From Lotus japonicus (Eukaryota; Streptophyta; Magnoliopsida; Fabales; Fabaceae), in the NCBI RefSeq assembly GCF_012489685.1, contig NC_080043.1:16920223-16984222 (forward strand): a DNA stretch of 64,000 bases. Reading direction: 5' to 3'. The notes under the pieces were generated by a model that was not told the DNA's origin, ran no database searches, and saw only the letters and a list, made by a program, of their open reading frames with translations. A program made the translations under genes and the position numbers. Shown piece after piece: positions 23,985 through 40,356 of this stretch. The first letter of the stretch is position 1, and each line of letters starts with the position of its first letter.

Positions 23985-25299
23985 TCCTCATAATCATCAT
24001 CAACAACAACAATAGTGAAAACGACAACAACATAAATCTAGATTTAACAAAACAAAGTCACATATTTTCTCATATACAGTTTTTATAAAATTTTACTAAA
24101 TAAGTTTTAAAATGAATTTTTTTTATCTTTGACACATATTTGGGGAGAAGGAACCTCTTGTAATCCAGAATGCTTATTATTTATGTTTGGTAATTTTTTC
24201 TTACAAAAAGCACATGAAATAGATGCCATAAAATTAGAAAGAGAATTTGAATCCTTAAGAGTCTTGCATGTTTGAAATCAATCATCTTCAAATTTCCTAT
24301 TTTTCTTCTAGTCTTTCCAAAAAGACATATTAAATATTGACTTAAAAAACTTTTCAATCCTTGCAAAATACCCTATTTCTATTTTTTATCCTTGAAAAAA
24401 AATCACTTTTCATCCTCCCAGAATCCCACTTTTTTTTCATCTTTGCCGTCAAATTTTTCCTCCAAATCTCTTTCAAACCCAGAAACTCAGTAATACCCAG
24501 AAAACATTCAAACCTAAAAACTCAATTAAACCATAACCATGCACCAACCCCAATTTCCATTTTCTTTTTCTTGCTTTCTCATTCATGGATCCTATGATAA
24601 ACTTTGCCTCCTAGTGCTTCCTTTGCTATTTAGTCCAATCAAACATATATTTGTAATTTGTTGAAAGTTTGTGTACGTTCTAACAATGCTGCAGAAATAT
24701 TGTATCTTTTTACCCATTTTTCTAAAACTTGATCATTGTTCTGGAAATGATGAAACATAATAACTTCAAACCCATATAAGAGATGATGTTCACTAAAGCC
24801 TTCAAACAATCCAGAATTTTCAAACCCATAAAACCTACGAAACCCATTCTCCTCTTAACCTATTTTCCCATTAATCTTCCACATTTTCCTCTTTTAAACC
24901 AAAACTTAACCATCATTGAAAACAAAACTAAGCCAAGCTCCCTAAACCCAGAAACCCCAACCTTGTGGGTACAACAGACAAAGAGAAGACTAAGAAGGAG
25001 ATTAGGGTTGTAATTTGTAGATCTGGACGATCTACTATCAATGAGAAAAAATCCAGAACCAAGATCCACAAATCCAGAAACCCTAACAGCATGGGTACAC
25101 CAGCCACGAAGAGAATAGAGAGAATGGGGTAGAGGTTGTGATTCGCGGTGGTTCTATGTGGACTAGGAGGCTCAGTGGTGGTATTCTGGGTTTTAGTGGG
25201 TTCTCGGTTGAGGGAAATCGAATTCATAAATTAGGGAAACTGCAAAATCTGGTGTAGAAAACTGAATGTGCATCATATAAACAAAAAGCGTAATCATAC
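23008..25299. other. AT-rich DNA between the MED25-like gene and its possible N-terminal exon
   Basis: I searched the minus strand for further MED25 N-terminal exons and recognised none. The stretch is AT-rich, with a long TAA microsatellite. From about 24360 to 25250 it is richer in CT and A runs, with no frame that I can assign. Confidence 0.4.
23925..23982. repeat. (TAA)n microsatellite
   Basis: About 58 bases of near-perfect ATA/TAA trinucleotide repeat (roughly 19 units), followed by interrupted CAT/CAA repeats. It is likely to be length-polymorphic. Confidence 0.95.
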
Positions 25300-25382
25300 C
25301 TGACAATATTTTCAAGATAATCTGAAAAGACGTGCAGTCAGTGAGACCTTAATTCTGAATTTTCGTCAACAACGAGGGCCAT
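25300..25382 (-). pseudogene. Relic of a MED25 von Willebrand domain first exon
   Basis: From an ATG at 25382 the minus strand reads MALVVDENSELRSH, then a TGA, then LHVFSDYLENIVR, and ends at 25300 with a GTATGA donor. The segment SDYLENIVR closely resembles the start of plant MED25 (SDYLEKIIR), where the residue at the TGA would be part of the domain. The reading frame is open before the ATG. It ends in phase 2, which does not join in frame to the acceptor at 23008. I take it as a broken remnant of the N-terminal exon of the neighbouring MED25-like gene, or a separate fragment. Confidence 0.5.
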
Positions 25383-25837
25383 CGACTTCTTAGACCACCA
25401 TGATGATCCTCTTTCACCAAAACGAGAGCAGTTGCTGAAAGAAAGAAATAAGAAAGACAAAAAGAAAATGAAGAAATAAAGATGAACAAATGGATAATAA
25501 ATGCAGAACGTTAGACTGACGACATAGATAATATAAGAGGAGAATACTAGAACCGCACATGTTTTCCATAGTGTCACTGTGTAAATGGCGTGTGCCGGTA
25601 TGAAGCATCTTCTGACTCATTAGCTTCGATTACTTTCTCTCATTGATACAAAATAATGACGTATACCATCGGTTTTTATTACATGGGAATGAAAAAAAAA
25701 TCACGTTGAATCCATTGTGACAAAAGATAAAGAAGAAGAAAATTTTAAAATTGGTGTTCACCAATAAAGATAAATTATACTAGTAATTTCTTGAGCAATT
25801 CTTACTCAATTCAAAAACTCCCTATTACAAACCACAA

Positions 25838-25990
25838 GGTATGGTGAAGTGGTTAGCTCACTTCATCCCTTACCATGAGGTTGAGAATTTGATTCCCACC
25901 CATGGGAATGCAAAGCATATTGTGACTAGTAGTTTACTGCATAGTGCGAGTACCCACAGTGAGGGGATTAGTTATTGTTGTCGGTTTGAA
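25838..25990 (+). repeat. tRNA-derived SINE-like repeat
   Basis: A tRNA-like A box (TGGTGAAGTGGTTAGCTC) and a B box-like GAGAATTTGATTCCC lie 35 bases apart, followed by a unique body (ACTAGTAGTTTACTGCATAG) and a T-rich end. The spacing and order are those of a plant SINE. Confidence 0.5.
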
Positions 25991-28900
25991 CTTTCTTTTC
26001 TTTTATAATATTCACACTAGAAGTTCTCATGTTAATAACTCTGGTCTTTTGTATTAATTAGAGTCATAGGAAAGGAGTTTCTAGTTACATGTTATTAATT
26101 TCTTTTTCTTTTATTAAAATTTGATGACCAAAGTTAATTACCTACCAAGTAACCATATAATAGGCTTACTAAAAAAAGTAACCATATAATATTTCCATTT
26201 TAGAATTCAATTTTTTGACATTTTATTTATCTAATTGTGTACCCTCAAGTTTTTATCTGATAAGTACTTGACTCGTCTCTAGAACTATATAAAACTGAAA
26301 CCTATACATAAAGGGCTTTTGTATTGAAAAAATTCCTAATAAGGATATCTCCCTGAAAATGCCTAAGAGTGAAACCATTAAAATTTTATATTGTGTTTGG
26401 AAAATATTTAGGCACTTCAAACATTCTTTTGTGAGTTAGGAGCCAAAAAAATGTAAACAAAAATATTAATTTCATTTTCCTAAAAGTTTTTTAAGTTCAT
26501 ATAAATATAAATAGTTTTAAAAAGAAAATGAGCCCCAAAATTTAATACTATTAAAGGATTTCACTGTATAAAATTATATATTGAAGGGTTAATACTTAAT
26601 ATAAACACATTTTGGTAGATTAAATTATAAATACATTTTTACCCAATAATTGTTATGCATTATTTCAGGCTAAATTGTTAGTCAACTTATAATTCTATTA
26701 AATCAATTTGAAAATTAATGACTTGAGTGGGACATACCTTTGTAGGTAGTGCGAATATCATTAACAAAACCCATGGTTTGATTTTGGCACATAGGTTGGT
26801 TTTTCCTGTGCAGTTGTTTTAGGTGTTGTGAAAAAAAGGAAATTTTATTAAAATTCGTTTTGACCATATAACAACTCCACCGAACGTAACTGTTCAGTCA
26901 AAGTATTTAAATAAGAGCATTGAATATTTTGTTTGACACAAAGACTTTTTAAATTGATCATTAATATGTGGTCAACTATATAAAAATGAATTCAAATAAA
27001 GTTGTTCTCACATAAAAGGGGAAATGAACAATATTCAAACATGGTTCCCAATTTAGGAAACAGTTATAAATTCAGAATGGGTTTGGATGTGGAATTTCAT
27101 AGAGGGATATGTTTGTTGAGATCGTTTTTAATTTTCAATCCAAAATACCTTTTTTTTTAATTGTAATCCAAAATACCTTAATTACATGTTAAATCCTATA
27201 ACTTCAAACATACTACGTAATTTTGATAGAGTGTTTTCCTAACTCAAGATACTAAAAACTATTTTAAAAATATTAATTAAGATACTTCAAGTAAATTTTT
27301 CATAATTTTAAATTTTATAAAATTTTATGTTGACTAATTCAGACACATGGGATATATATTATATTAAATGTTAAGTCTTAATATATAATAATTTTAATTA
27401 ATTATAAATTATATTTCATAAGCATGATAATCTATTACTTAATAAAGTATATAAACTAAAAAGGATAAGTACTAAATTTTATTTAATTAATTTTCTTATG
27501 GGTCAGTTGCAATTAGAATTGACTACGAGCTCTTGAATAATATGTTTACCACTTCAATAAATATTTTTTTAATATAGTTTGTTTAATGGGTAGGAAGACC
27601 ACTAATGACTATTTTGTCACAATAGTAATTTTAAAATTGTGCTATCATAGCATAAGGAGCACTATAAGGCATTTAGTGAGTGTTTTATGATTTTTGTGGT
27701 TACAAAATATTTTATGATTTATTATAACACTAGATTTATAAATAAAATATTAAATGTGGATACCAATTTTGACTAAGCCCACATACACTTTTCTTTGGAA
27801 AATATTTTTGTTTTACTTTTGTATTAGTGTTTTGTTTGATTAAATTTTAATTAAAATTATATAAATATTTAAAAATATAACTGAGCATGATTGACCTTGA
27901 CATGGTTGATGACTTTGTAGACTGCATATCTGGTGAGGGGATTGATGTGGTCTCTAGCTCCTCCCTTTGGCAGCATTATCTTGCTAATAGTAACATGGAT
28001 GAATCTGCAATCCTTATGAAGATACTCAGTCTTGTGCTTGTTTGCCCTAGTTTCCTGCTAGATTCTTGATTTAGCATCATCAACTCATTCTTCCCAGTTG
28101 ACATAATACTTCTCCCAGCTTCCAGGCTTACTTCCAAAGTCTTAGCAACATCATCCACTGTAATATGGTTTATTTAATCATTAAATGGACCAGTCTCTAT
28201 TTTGTGAACGACATAATTCCAAAATCTCTTCATGAGTTTTGTATAAACCTCCTTCTAATTAAGCAGTTTCATACACGCCTTCCCAACCTTGGAATAGCAA
28301 CTCATCCTTTCCAGGAACAGGTAGAAGTTCAAGGTACTTCAGATCAATGTACCTCGGGCTCACAACGTTTCGTTCTCTTCTGAACCATTTGCTAGGTTCC
28401 CCAATTTATTAAATATGTTTCTTCTTGTTCTCCTTGAGGAGAGATTTCCAAGAGGACTTTCTGCTAGAGGGTTCATCTAGAAGGCTTACTCTAATACCAG
28501 CGTTGGGTGATTTTCCTACCATAGATGTGGTAAAAGAGTTTATGTGATCGATCAAAGGTTGAGGAAGAATGTTGCAGGATTTGAGAGCAAGGAGGGTTGC
28601 AAGAGTGAGACGGTTGAATGAATGGTAGAGGGTTTGACGCTTTTGAATTCAAATGATGTGATGGATGTGAGAGGTTGAGGCTTTAGGGAAACAGAGGGAT
28701 TTTGAGAGAGTTTCCAAGAAGAATAATGATGATTCTCTCATGCTTTATGGGTAGGTTGGAGCGTGACAACGCGCGCTAAAATGGTATGTAGAGTTCAATG
28801 TTGAGTTCTCAATATACCAAGTGATTGTCCAATGGAAGCATTCTCGTGTCACAGTGCTGACTTCATCACAAATGAAGACAGACGTTAGATCTTGATGATG

Positions 28901-29389
28901 TCATAAGATCTCTACAGGTGATTTTGGACGGTGAGGCACCACGATAGCATGACTAGTGGAAAGTGTAATTGTTCTATGTTTCAGCATCTCTTATGCCACA
29001 TAATCTTCTTAACCTGAAATTTTTACCTTTCTCATACACAAGATCAAGATTAGCAGTACTGGAAAGATGTATAAGTGTATTTTTTTATCATCGTTTGACA
29101 AGAGGTTATAGTAGGTTTACCTGAAATGTGATTAGGTGTTGAAAGCAATACATGATCCTTTGAGCTTTGTGGATGCTGCAAAGCAATAAGATATGTATGG
29201 TCCAGACTTCACTTTCCTTCCTTTCTCAAGATGTCAGAGCTCCTTAAAGTGTGAACATATGCATTAGCATCAACTCATTTGTTTTCTTCATTGAGCTCTT
29301 TTTCATTCAGGTCTTTCCAAGTAGCAACAACTTCATTTGATTTGTAGTTGAGGAAGAAGCTTTGTGTAATTGATCTTTTTCAATCTTAT
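25991..29389. other. AT-rich intergenic DNA
   Basis: No gene is supported. From 26100 to 27880 it is very AT-rich. From 27890 to 28160 a minus-strand frame (MDDVAKTLEVSLEAG and on) is open for 60 codons but matches nothing I know. From 28200 to 28800 there are broken frames that may belong to an old retroelement. Confidence 0.35.
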
Positions 29390-29970
29390 GGATTTCTCTA
29401 CATCGGTTTAGATGTCAACCCAGAGCCAAGTCTGATACCAATTGAGGAAAACCACAGGGACACAAGGGGGTTGGATTGTGTCAATGGAATTCGATAGTGA
29501 TTGAATAGATCACTCATGGTTTCTACTGATAGCATTAGATGAATGTATCGTCTAGGGAAGTGCAATGCAGACAGTAGAAGGGGTTTAGAGAGCAACGGAC
29601 AATGCACACATATTTTGTCCTGGTTCACCCAAAGTCATAGAGCTACGTCATGTCCTTGGTATCCACTAAGCTTTTCACTATCAAGTATTAAGGACTTATC
29701 CTTACAAGTATTCTTAGGACTTGACCTTGTAGTGCACCATGGTATGAAAAACCTTTGGTACAAGCTACCACCTAAGTCTTTCAGAATAAGAAAGCCATTA
29801 ACAATGAGCCAAAGCCTTCGCAATCCTAGTGGCCATTGGGAACCATGCACAAGTCTTTTGGAGAGAAAAAACCTCACCATGTGAGCCAAAAGCCTCGCCC
29901 TGCAATTCAAAGCGCCAAAGTCTCGCCCTACGAGACAAAGCCTCAGTATAAATTTTTTACTAGAACAGTT
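29390..29970 (-). repeat. LTR of a Maximus/SIRE-type Copia element, antisense
   Basis: At 29420-29442 the text CCAAGTCTGATACCAATTG is the inverted form of the LTR end plus initiator-Met primer site CAATTGGTATCAGA. To its right come ACACAAGGGGGTTGG and ATTGTGTCAA, and then low-information sequence rich in AAGCCTC and CTCGCCCT, typical of long LTRs of this lineage. No coding domain of the element is visible beside it. Confidence 0.4.
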
Positions 29971-31807
29971 CGGCGTAAGGTTTAAATTTCTTGTTGCGGG
30001 AAAATTTCAATTGAAATGAGGAGAATGTTGAGGAGAAAGGCGGGTGGAACATGAGACACACCCAATTTTCAATGAAAACACATATTTATGTAATAGGAGG
30101 TGACTAACGCTAATTAATGGCAAACGAGCTTAATAACATGTTCTATACGAAAAGAGAGTGCGAGACGAAAGTGTAGCCCATGGAAAATAAAGCGTTGTTA
30201 GGTATCTTTATACTAATCTACATTTTTTAGAATTAGAAATTTGGAATAGTGCTAATAGGATTAGTGGTTCATGCAAAGGGGGTGAGGGAAAACATTTACA
30301 TTGTACTTAAATATTTTTTATGAGAAGTTAAAAGGTGTTAGGGTGACGTAGTTAAAAGCAATGTACTAGAGGAATCTGAAAATAATTGTGTTTCTTCTAC
30401 TCGGTCCACATTGTGAAGATCTAGTGAAAGCAAGACGTTGTTATTGGACCCAAGTTCTCGTTCGAACTCAACTCATCACATCTCTCTGTCGGAGCCATAC
30501 CAACAAACACCTCATCAACGATGTACGTCGATGTCTCCTAATATCTTGTAGCAACTCAATTTCAAAGACAAAGAAAAAAGGAAAATTGAAGAACAAAATG
30601 AAGATGAAAAGAGATAGTAGAAAAAAGTAGTGATGTTGCGCTGCTAAGTGTGGCTTCTCAAATGGAAGAAACAAAAAGAGAAGACAACTAGAGTTTCTGA
30701 TTAAAAGTGAGGCCAACTTCTATTATAGGCCCAAGTCTAAACCAAAAAAGTGGGCTTACTATTTTAAAAGGCCAGAAACTATTTATGGTAAGTTAATAAA
30801 AATATATATTATAAAAAAATGAAAATTATTTTGTAGTTTTTTTTCTATTTCCCATTTACAAAAAAACCACTAACCTATTAACTTCATGCTCTAACTAAAT
30901 TACCAGTCCGAGTTTAATATTATAGCTCAAATGAAAATACATTACTCACTAGTTTCGATCACTTGCTATATTAATTATAACAGTTAATGACCGATCCAAA
31001 GTGAGCTACAATGGTTTAATGGTTTTGACTCGGTTGATTTTTTTTAGGGATTCTCTAAATGACTGACATGAGTTACCTAACCCACAACTCAATGTACCAA
31101 TAATTTTTTTTATAAATAAATTAATAAATAACATAAAAATTTTAACTCACTTATCTTTAATGTGATTCAACGATTGTTTATTTAACTCAAATTTTCTCAT
31201 GAGCCATTTAGACAACCTTTTTTTTATTATTTGAAAAAAAACATTAACATGCCAACCCAATCCATCCTGAAACATCACTGAATTTAACCACCCATCAATA
31301 AATAATCGAGCGATTGATGATATAGCAAACCTATATCCATAATTTACTAATTTAAAAAAGAAATAATAATGCTCAACTGAGCAGTCATATACTGCTGACT
31401 AATAATGTAGCTCTTTATTGCACAACTAACATTATTCTCTAATAAGTAATAATCGAAGACATTAGCATTTCAGTTGTGGGACTAAAATATGATTGAGTGA
31501 TAGCTATCCGAATATGCCCATGCAAATTACTTCAAGAAAAAAAAATATGCCCATGCAAATCAGTTAACCTTAAATGGTCAATTATTTTAAAGGAAGTTCA
31601 TAGAACTTTATGGTAAATGAAAACCAATTACAAACATGGGTAAGCAGAACAATGTCCTTATTTTTCAGTGTATATGATGTGATCATTGGCCTCACATCTT
31701 GTAAAAATCAGATCAAAATCAAAATTTGAGAACCTAAGCAGCTACCATTTTTTAACCTAAGATAAGGCAAGATAAGGTCTGCAACATCAGCACTAACAGA
31801 CACAATT
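29971..31807. other. 3' flank of the GAPCp gene
   Basis: AT-rich DNA with no supported gene. Short frames at 30388-30716 are low-complexity (Lys-rich on plus, Phe/Leu-rich on minus). The last 150 bases before 31808 should include the GAPCp 3' UTR. Confidence 0.4.
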
Positions 31808-36800
<4,993 letters not shown>

Positions 36801-37692
36801 TGGAGGAGCTGCAAACCCTAGAAAACGAAGGGTATTGAATTGATGCGGCACTGTGTGTGTGTGTGTGTGTGTCTCTGGTTTCTGCTGCACCAACCACGAC
36901 TGAGAGAGAAGAAAGAATAATAAGAACGCGCACTCTTTTCTCGTGTGTTTTTTATATGCAATTACTCAGCGGAGGTTCTTATGGAACCAGACAAATAGGC
37001 TTTCTCTTTCTATGTTACTGTACTATCAACCACACTTGGAGAGTTGGAGATGGGTGTTTATTTTTTGGTACATTATAAAAAAATAAATTGCATTTTCTAA
37101 GTATTCTCGGGATGTCTCCACTTAACTCATATGTATTATAGTTCTTATCATTTGAGCTATTATTTTGGGATAAAGATAGATGTATAAGAAGAAAATATTA
37201 CACAAATGACAAAAATAGATTAAACATTTTCACAATGTGAAGAAAGTAACTTTTAACATTATTTCCATATATTTAAATTTAAGGGCTCTCTCTTTAAAAA
37301 AAAATTAAGGGCTCTTTTGGTTATAATATAAGAAGATAATTGAATAATTGTAAGATATGAAAAGAATTGTGAAATGTGAAGTCTCGACTTTGATTAAGAA
37401 TATGTTTAGGTTGACCCTCGTGTCAAATATGTTATATACAATTTGATATTTTACTATCATAAATTTTACAATTTTATTAATTTACTTAGAGTTTTTCTAT
37501 TGTCCTCTTTTCTAAATATACATTTGTTTATATATAATTTGATATTTTTCTATATAAAATTTATAATTTTATTACTTTACTTATATTTTTTCCTATTTTT
37601 CCTATTGTTTTCCCTTAAACAATAATTTATATTATATGATAAGTTTTCCATTATGATATGTTATGTCAATCAGTCCCTTCTTTGGATCATAA
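36801..37692 (-). promoter_or_regulatory. 5' leader and promoter of GAPCp
   Basis: The leader is marked by a CA/GT repeat 52 bases before the ATG. The TATA-like TTATATTATAACC near 37321-37333 (minus strand) is too far upstream to assign. The rest is AT-rich with no coding content. Confidence 0.35.
36852..36872. repeat. (TG)n microsatellite in the GAPCp 5' leader
   Basis: About ten TG units, (CA)n on the coding strand, lie 52 bases upstream of the start codon. They probably form part of the transcribed leader and could vary in length between accessions. Confidence 0.9.
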
Positions 37693-37720
37693 CTAGGATG
37701 GTACCCGTGCGATGCACGGG
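37693..37720 (-). mobile_element. Helitron 3' terminus
   Basis: On the minus strand a perfect hairpin CCCGTGC-ATC-GCACGGG is followed by TACCATCCTAG and then T. This is the canonical Helitron 3' end, with CTAG about 11 bases after the hairpin and insertion before T. The element therefore extends to higher coordinates. Its 5' end was not found. Confidence 0.75.
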
Positions 37721-37842
37721 AGGCTTCATCTGTAGTTTTTTTTTAGTTTATGTCTAACCAAAATTTATAGTAACTAACTGTGCGTACGTTCATAGATAGG
37801 GTCAACATCTTCAATATTTGTAAACTTTATTTCAGATAACTT

Positions 37843-37996
37843 TGGAACACTTCATACTGGGAGGGTGCTAACCGTGATGAGCAGTTTGACTGTTTTGACA
37901 CAGCTTTTAGTGCTCCTATTTCAGAAGACATATGCTCTGGTCACTTGCAGGATGTTGTGTGCATGTATACCAGCTATTTGTCAGAGATTGCTCTAC
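37843..37996 (+). pseudogene. Exon-like gene fragment beside the Helitron end
   Basis: This 51-codon open frame reads WNTSYWEGANRDEQFDCFDT and continues ISEDICSGHLQDVVCMYTSY. It is closed by a possible GTAATT donor and preceded by a T-rich stretch ending in TTTCAG. In the frame of WNTSYWEG a stop (TAA) lies between that acceptor and the Trp, so the exon is damaged or misread at its start. Amino-acid composition is that of a real protein, but I do not recognise the family. Because it lies inside the expected Helitron span, it may be a captured gene piece. Confidence 0.4.
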
Positions 37997-38903
37997 GTAA
38001 TTCCACAATTTGCCATTTATAGTTGTCTTCAATGTGTTTAAGTAAAATCAAAATCTACTCCATTGTGTGTGCAAGGCAGGATTTTGATATGTGTGATCCA
38101 TAAAATGTGTTTTCTTAGTGGTCTTCCATGATAAATCTAAGATGCTACTAAATATAACTTATTCATTCCTTTCAAAAAAAAATATTCATTCCTTTTGCTT
38201 GTTTACCAAACTTAATCATGAAGCACTAAAGTGTATACTGGATTTTCGTTGAACTCAATGCCGATTCACGTTCGAGTTAACATGTCAAAATTTTACTTCT
38301 TCCTGAGTTGGGATGTCTATTTTCCCTTGTGTCAACATGTCAAAATATTGCTCCTCCTTTAGTTTGGATGTGTTTTCCCTTTGGCATCAACACAAACATG
38401 AAACCAAACAAGCACAAATTATGTAAAATTCTTTGCCGGTCCTAGTGGTGCATCATCACTTATTGTACTGCACCAGGCTGTTAGCTAGTGGACCAAAAAG
38501 ACCGGGAGGAAGTTAATCCATATTTCCATTTGGTTTAATTCCATGGTAGTTTACTCATAGTCAGTGTACTCTTTCCTTTTCTATCTTATAGAAACTCGGA
38601 TCTCCTGCTTGTAAAAGAGAAAACTGGACCCTGAATTATGGGGAACTGATACATTATGTGGTTTCTTATCATGGTTCTAAATTGGAGGAAAGGCAATATA
38701 AAGTATGAAATTCAAGTGTCTCTTGAAAAATAATAATGAATATTGTTATTCAGAACAAATTTGTATAAAATAGGATGCAACATCAATTATTTAAACCCGA
38801 AACAGAAACCAAAAGAGAATGTCTGAGCTCAATTCACATCTCTACATTCTAAGAATCATGTATTAAAATTAAAAGAATTCATTTCCACACAAACTTCAAT
38901 AAA
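37997..38903. other. Intergenic DNA, possibly Helitron body
   Basis: No frames are supported. The duplicated phrase CAACATGTCAAAAT (about 38280-38345: ACATGTCAAAATTTTAC and ACATGTCAAAATATTGC) hints at a local tandem duplication of about 50 bases with CTTCCTGAGTTGGGATGT and CTCCTTTAGTTTGGATGT. Confidence 0.3.
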
Positions 38904-39295
38904 TTATGCTTGGTCATCAAAGAGATCATTGAGCTGGGGCTTTGTTGGTCCAGGAATTAAACGGTTCTACTTGATTTGATCTATTTTCTCAAGATCCTCC
39001 TTTGTCAGTGCCCAATCAAAGATTTGCAGATTTTGGTTCATTATGTCCTTATCATAGCTCTTTGCCACAAAAGTGACTCCTTGTTCATACAACCATCTTA
39101 GACTGACCTGAGCTATAGACTTGCCATGAGCCTTAACAATCTCTTTGAGCATATCATTCTCCATAACTTCATTTGGTCCCCTGCTGGCACCTTTCCTAAG
39201 AGGCGAGAAAGCAGTCAAAACTATTCCTTTTGCATTGCAGAACTATCTTAGTTCCTTTTGTTGCCATGCAAGGTTCCTTTTGTGTGGCTGAGCCC
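38904..39295 (-). pseudogene. Chalcone-reductase-like aldo-keto reductase, last-exon relic
   Basis: The minus strand from an acceptor at 39296 reads NLAWQQKELR, stop, FCNAKGIVLTAFSPLRKG, then SRGPNEVMENDMLKEI, SLRWLYEQGVTFVAKSYD, LTKEDLEKIDQIK, stop, and NRLIPGPTKPQLNDLFDD to a final TAA at 38904. This is the C-terminal part of a chalcone reductase (polyketide reductase) type aldo-keto reductase of the isoflavonoid/deoxychalcone branch. Two in-frame TAG codons (39243-39245 and 38967-38969) replace conserved Glu and Gln. The N-terminal exons with the catalytic Tyr were not found. Otherwise the frame is well kept, so loss is recent or the copy derives from a functional paralogue. Confidence 0.8.
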
Positions 39296-40356
39296 CTAAA
39301 TATAACCATATGGAAAGTCAAGATAAAAAAGAAAGATCTTTGACAGAGTATAGAAGATGAGAAGTTAAAACCTCAACACCTCTATTTCACTTACTGGCCA
39401 GCAGGAAAGTAAAAAACAAAATCATAATGACACTGAATAGTCCTCAGAATAACTAAGAGCAATCAAAGAAAATAATAGAAGCTAGAAGAAGAGTGGCAGA
39501 AATCAAATAAGTGCATTTGTGCTCATGTAGCAGAAACCTTTTAATGAAAACATTGACTAAATAATATGTGTATAAATCATGAATTAGTGATGAGAAATGG
39601 TTTTCCCAAAAGCTGCTAAGTCTTAAATTCATAAAACAAATGCCTATAAAAGAGGAATTAACCATTCGGAAAGCAAAGTTATAAAAAGATTTGATTTCAG
39701 ATATTACAGTATGAAAAGAAATAAGCGAAATAGACCAATTTTTTGCAGAATCAAAGTGGAGGGCTCAAGTTCATACCCAAAAGTTCCTTTGATAGTTGTG
39801 CAAAGAAAAAGAACTAAAGCTGTAGATGTCCATGTAGCTAATCCGAAATCACATAGCTACAAGTTAACAAAACAATCAGAATGATTATATGAGACAATCA
39901 CAATACTAAACTCAAGTCTACAATTGATTCAAAGAAAAACATCTCACCTTGGGAGTCTATATAAAGCATTTTCTTCTACATAAATGATTGTGTATCAAAG
40001 ATAACAAAGAACGAACATGCTTTAAGCTTCAAAACATGAGCACTCTAGAGTCTAGAGCAAACATAAAATTTAGTTAGAACATCACTAAGTTTGACATAAA
40101 ATGAAACATGGCCAGTGAAGACAACCAATGACTAAAACACAAAAGTGATGGATAAACATCTAAACATGGCTATATCTCATGCATTTCATAATAATAAATT
40201 AACTTATGCAGAAACAATAAGTCTAGATTAAAACAGCAAGATGTAGAAACTTAAAATTTATGGTTAGGTGCACAAAATCTGGGGTGGCCATACTCTCATC
40301 AATCATAGAATGAATTTTTTTAAAATAAAAAATTAAGGGAAGACGGTGTAAGTTAC
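39296..40356. other. Intergenic DNA
   Basis: AT-rich, with no supported coding region. The missing upstream exons of the chalcone-reductase relic are not here in recognisable form. Confidence 0.4.
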
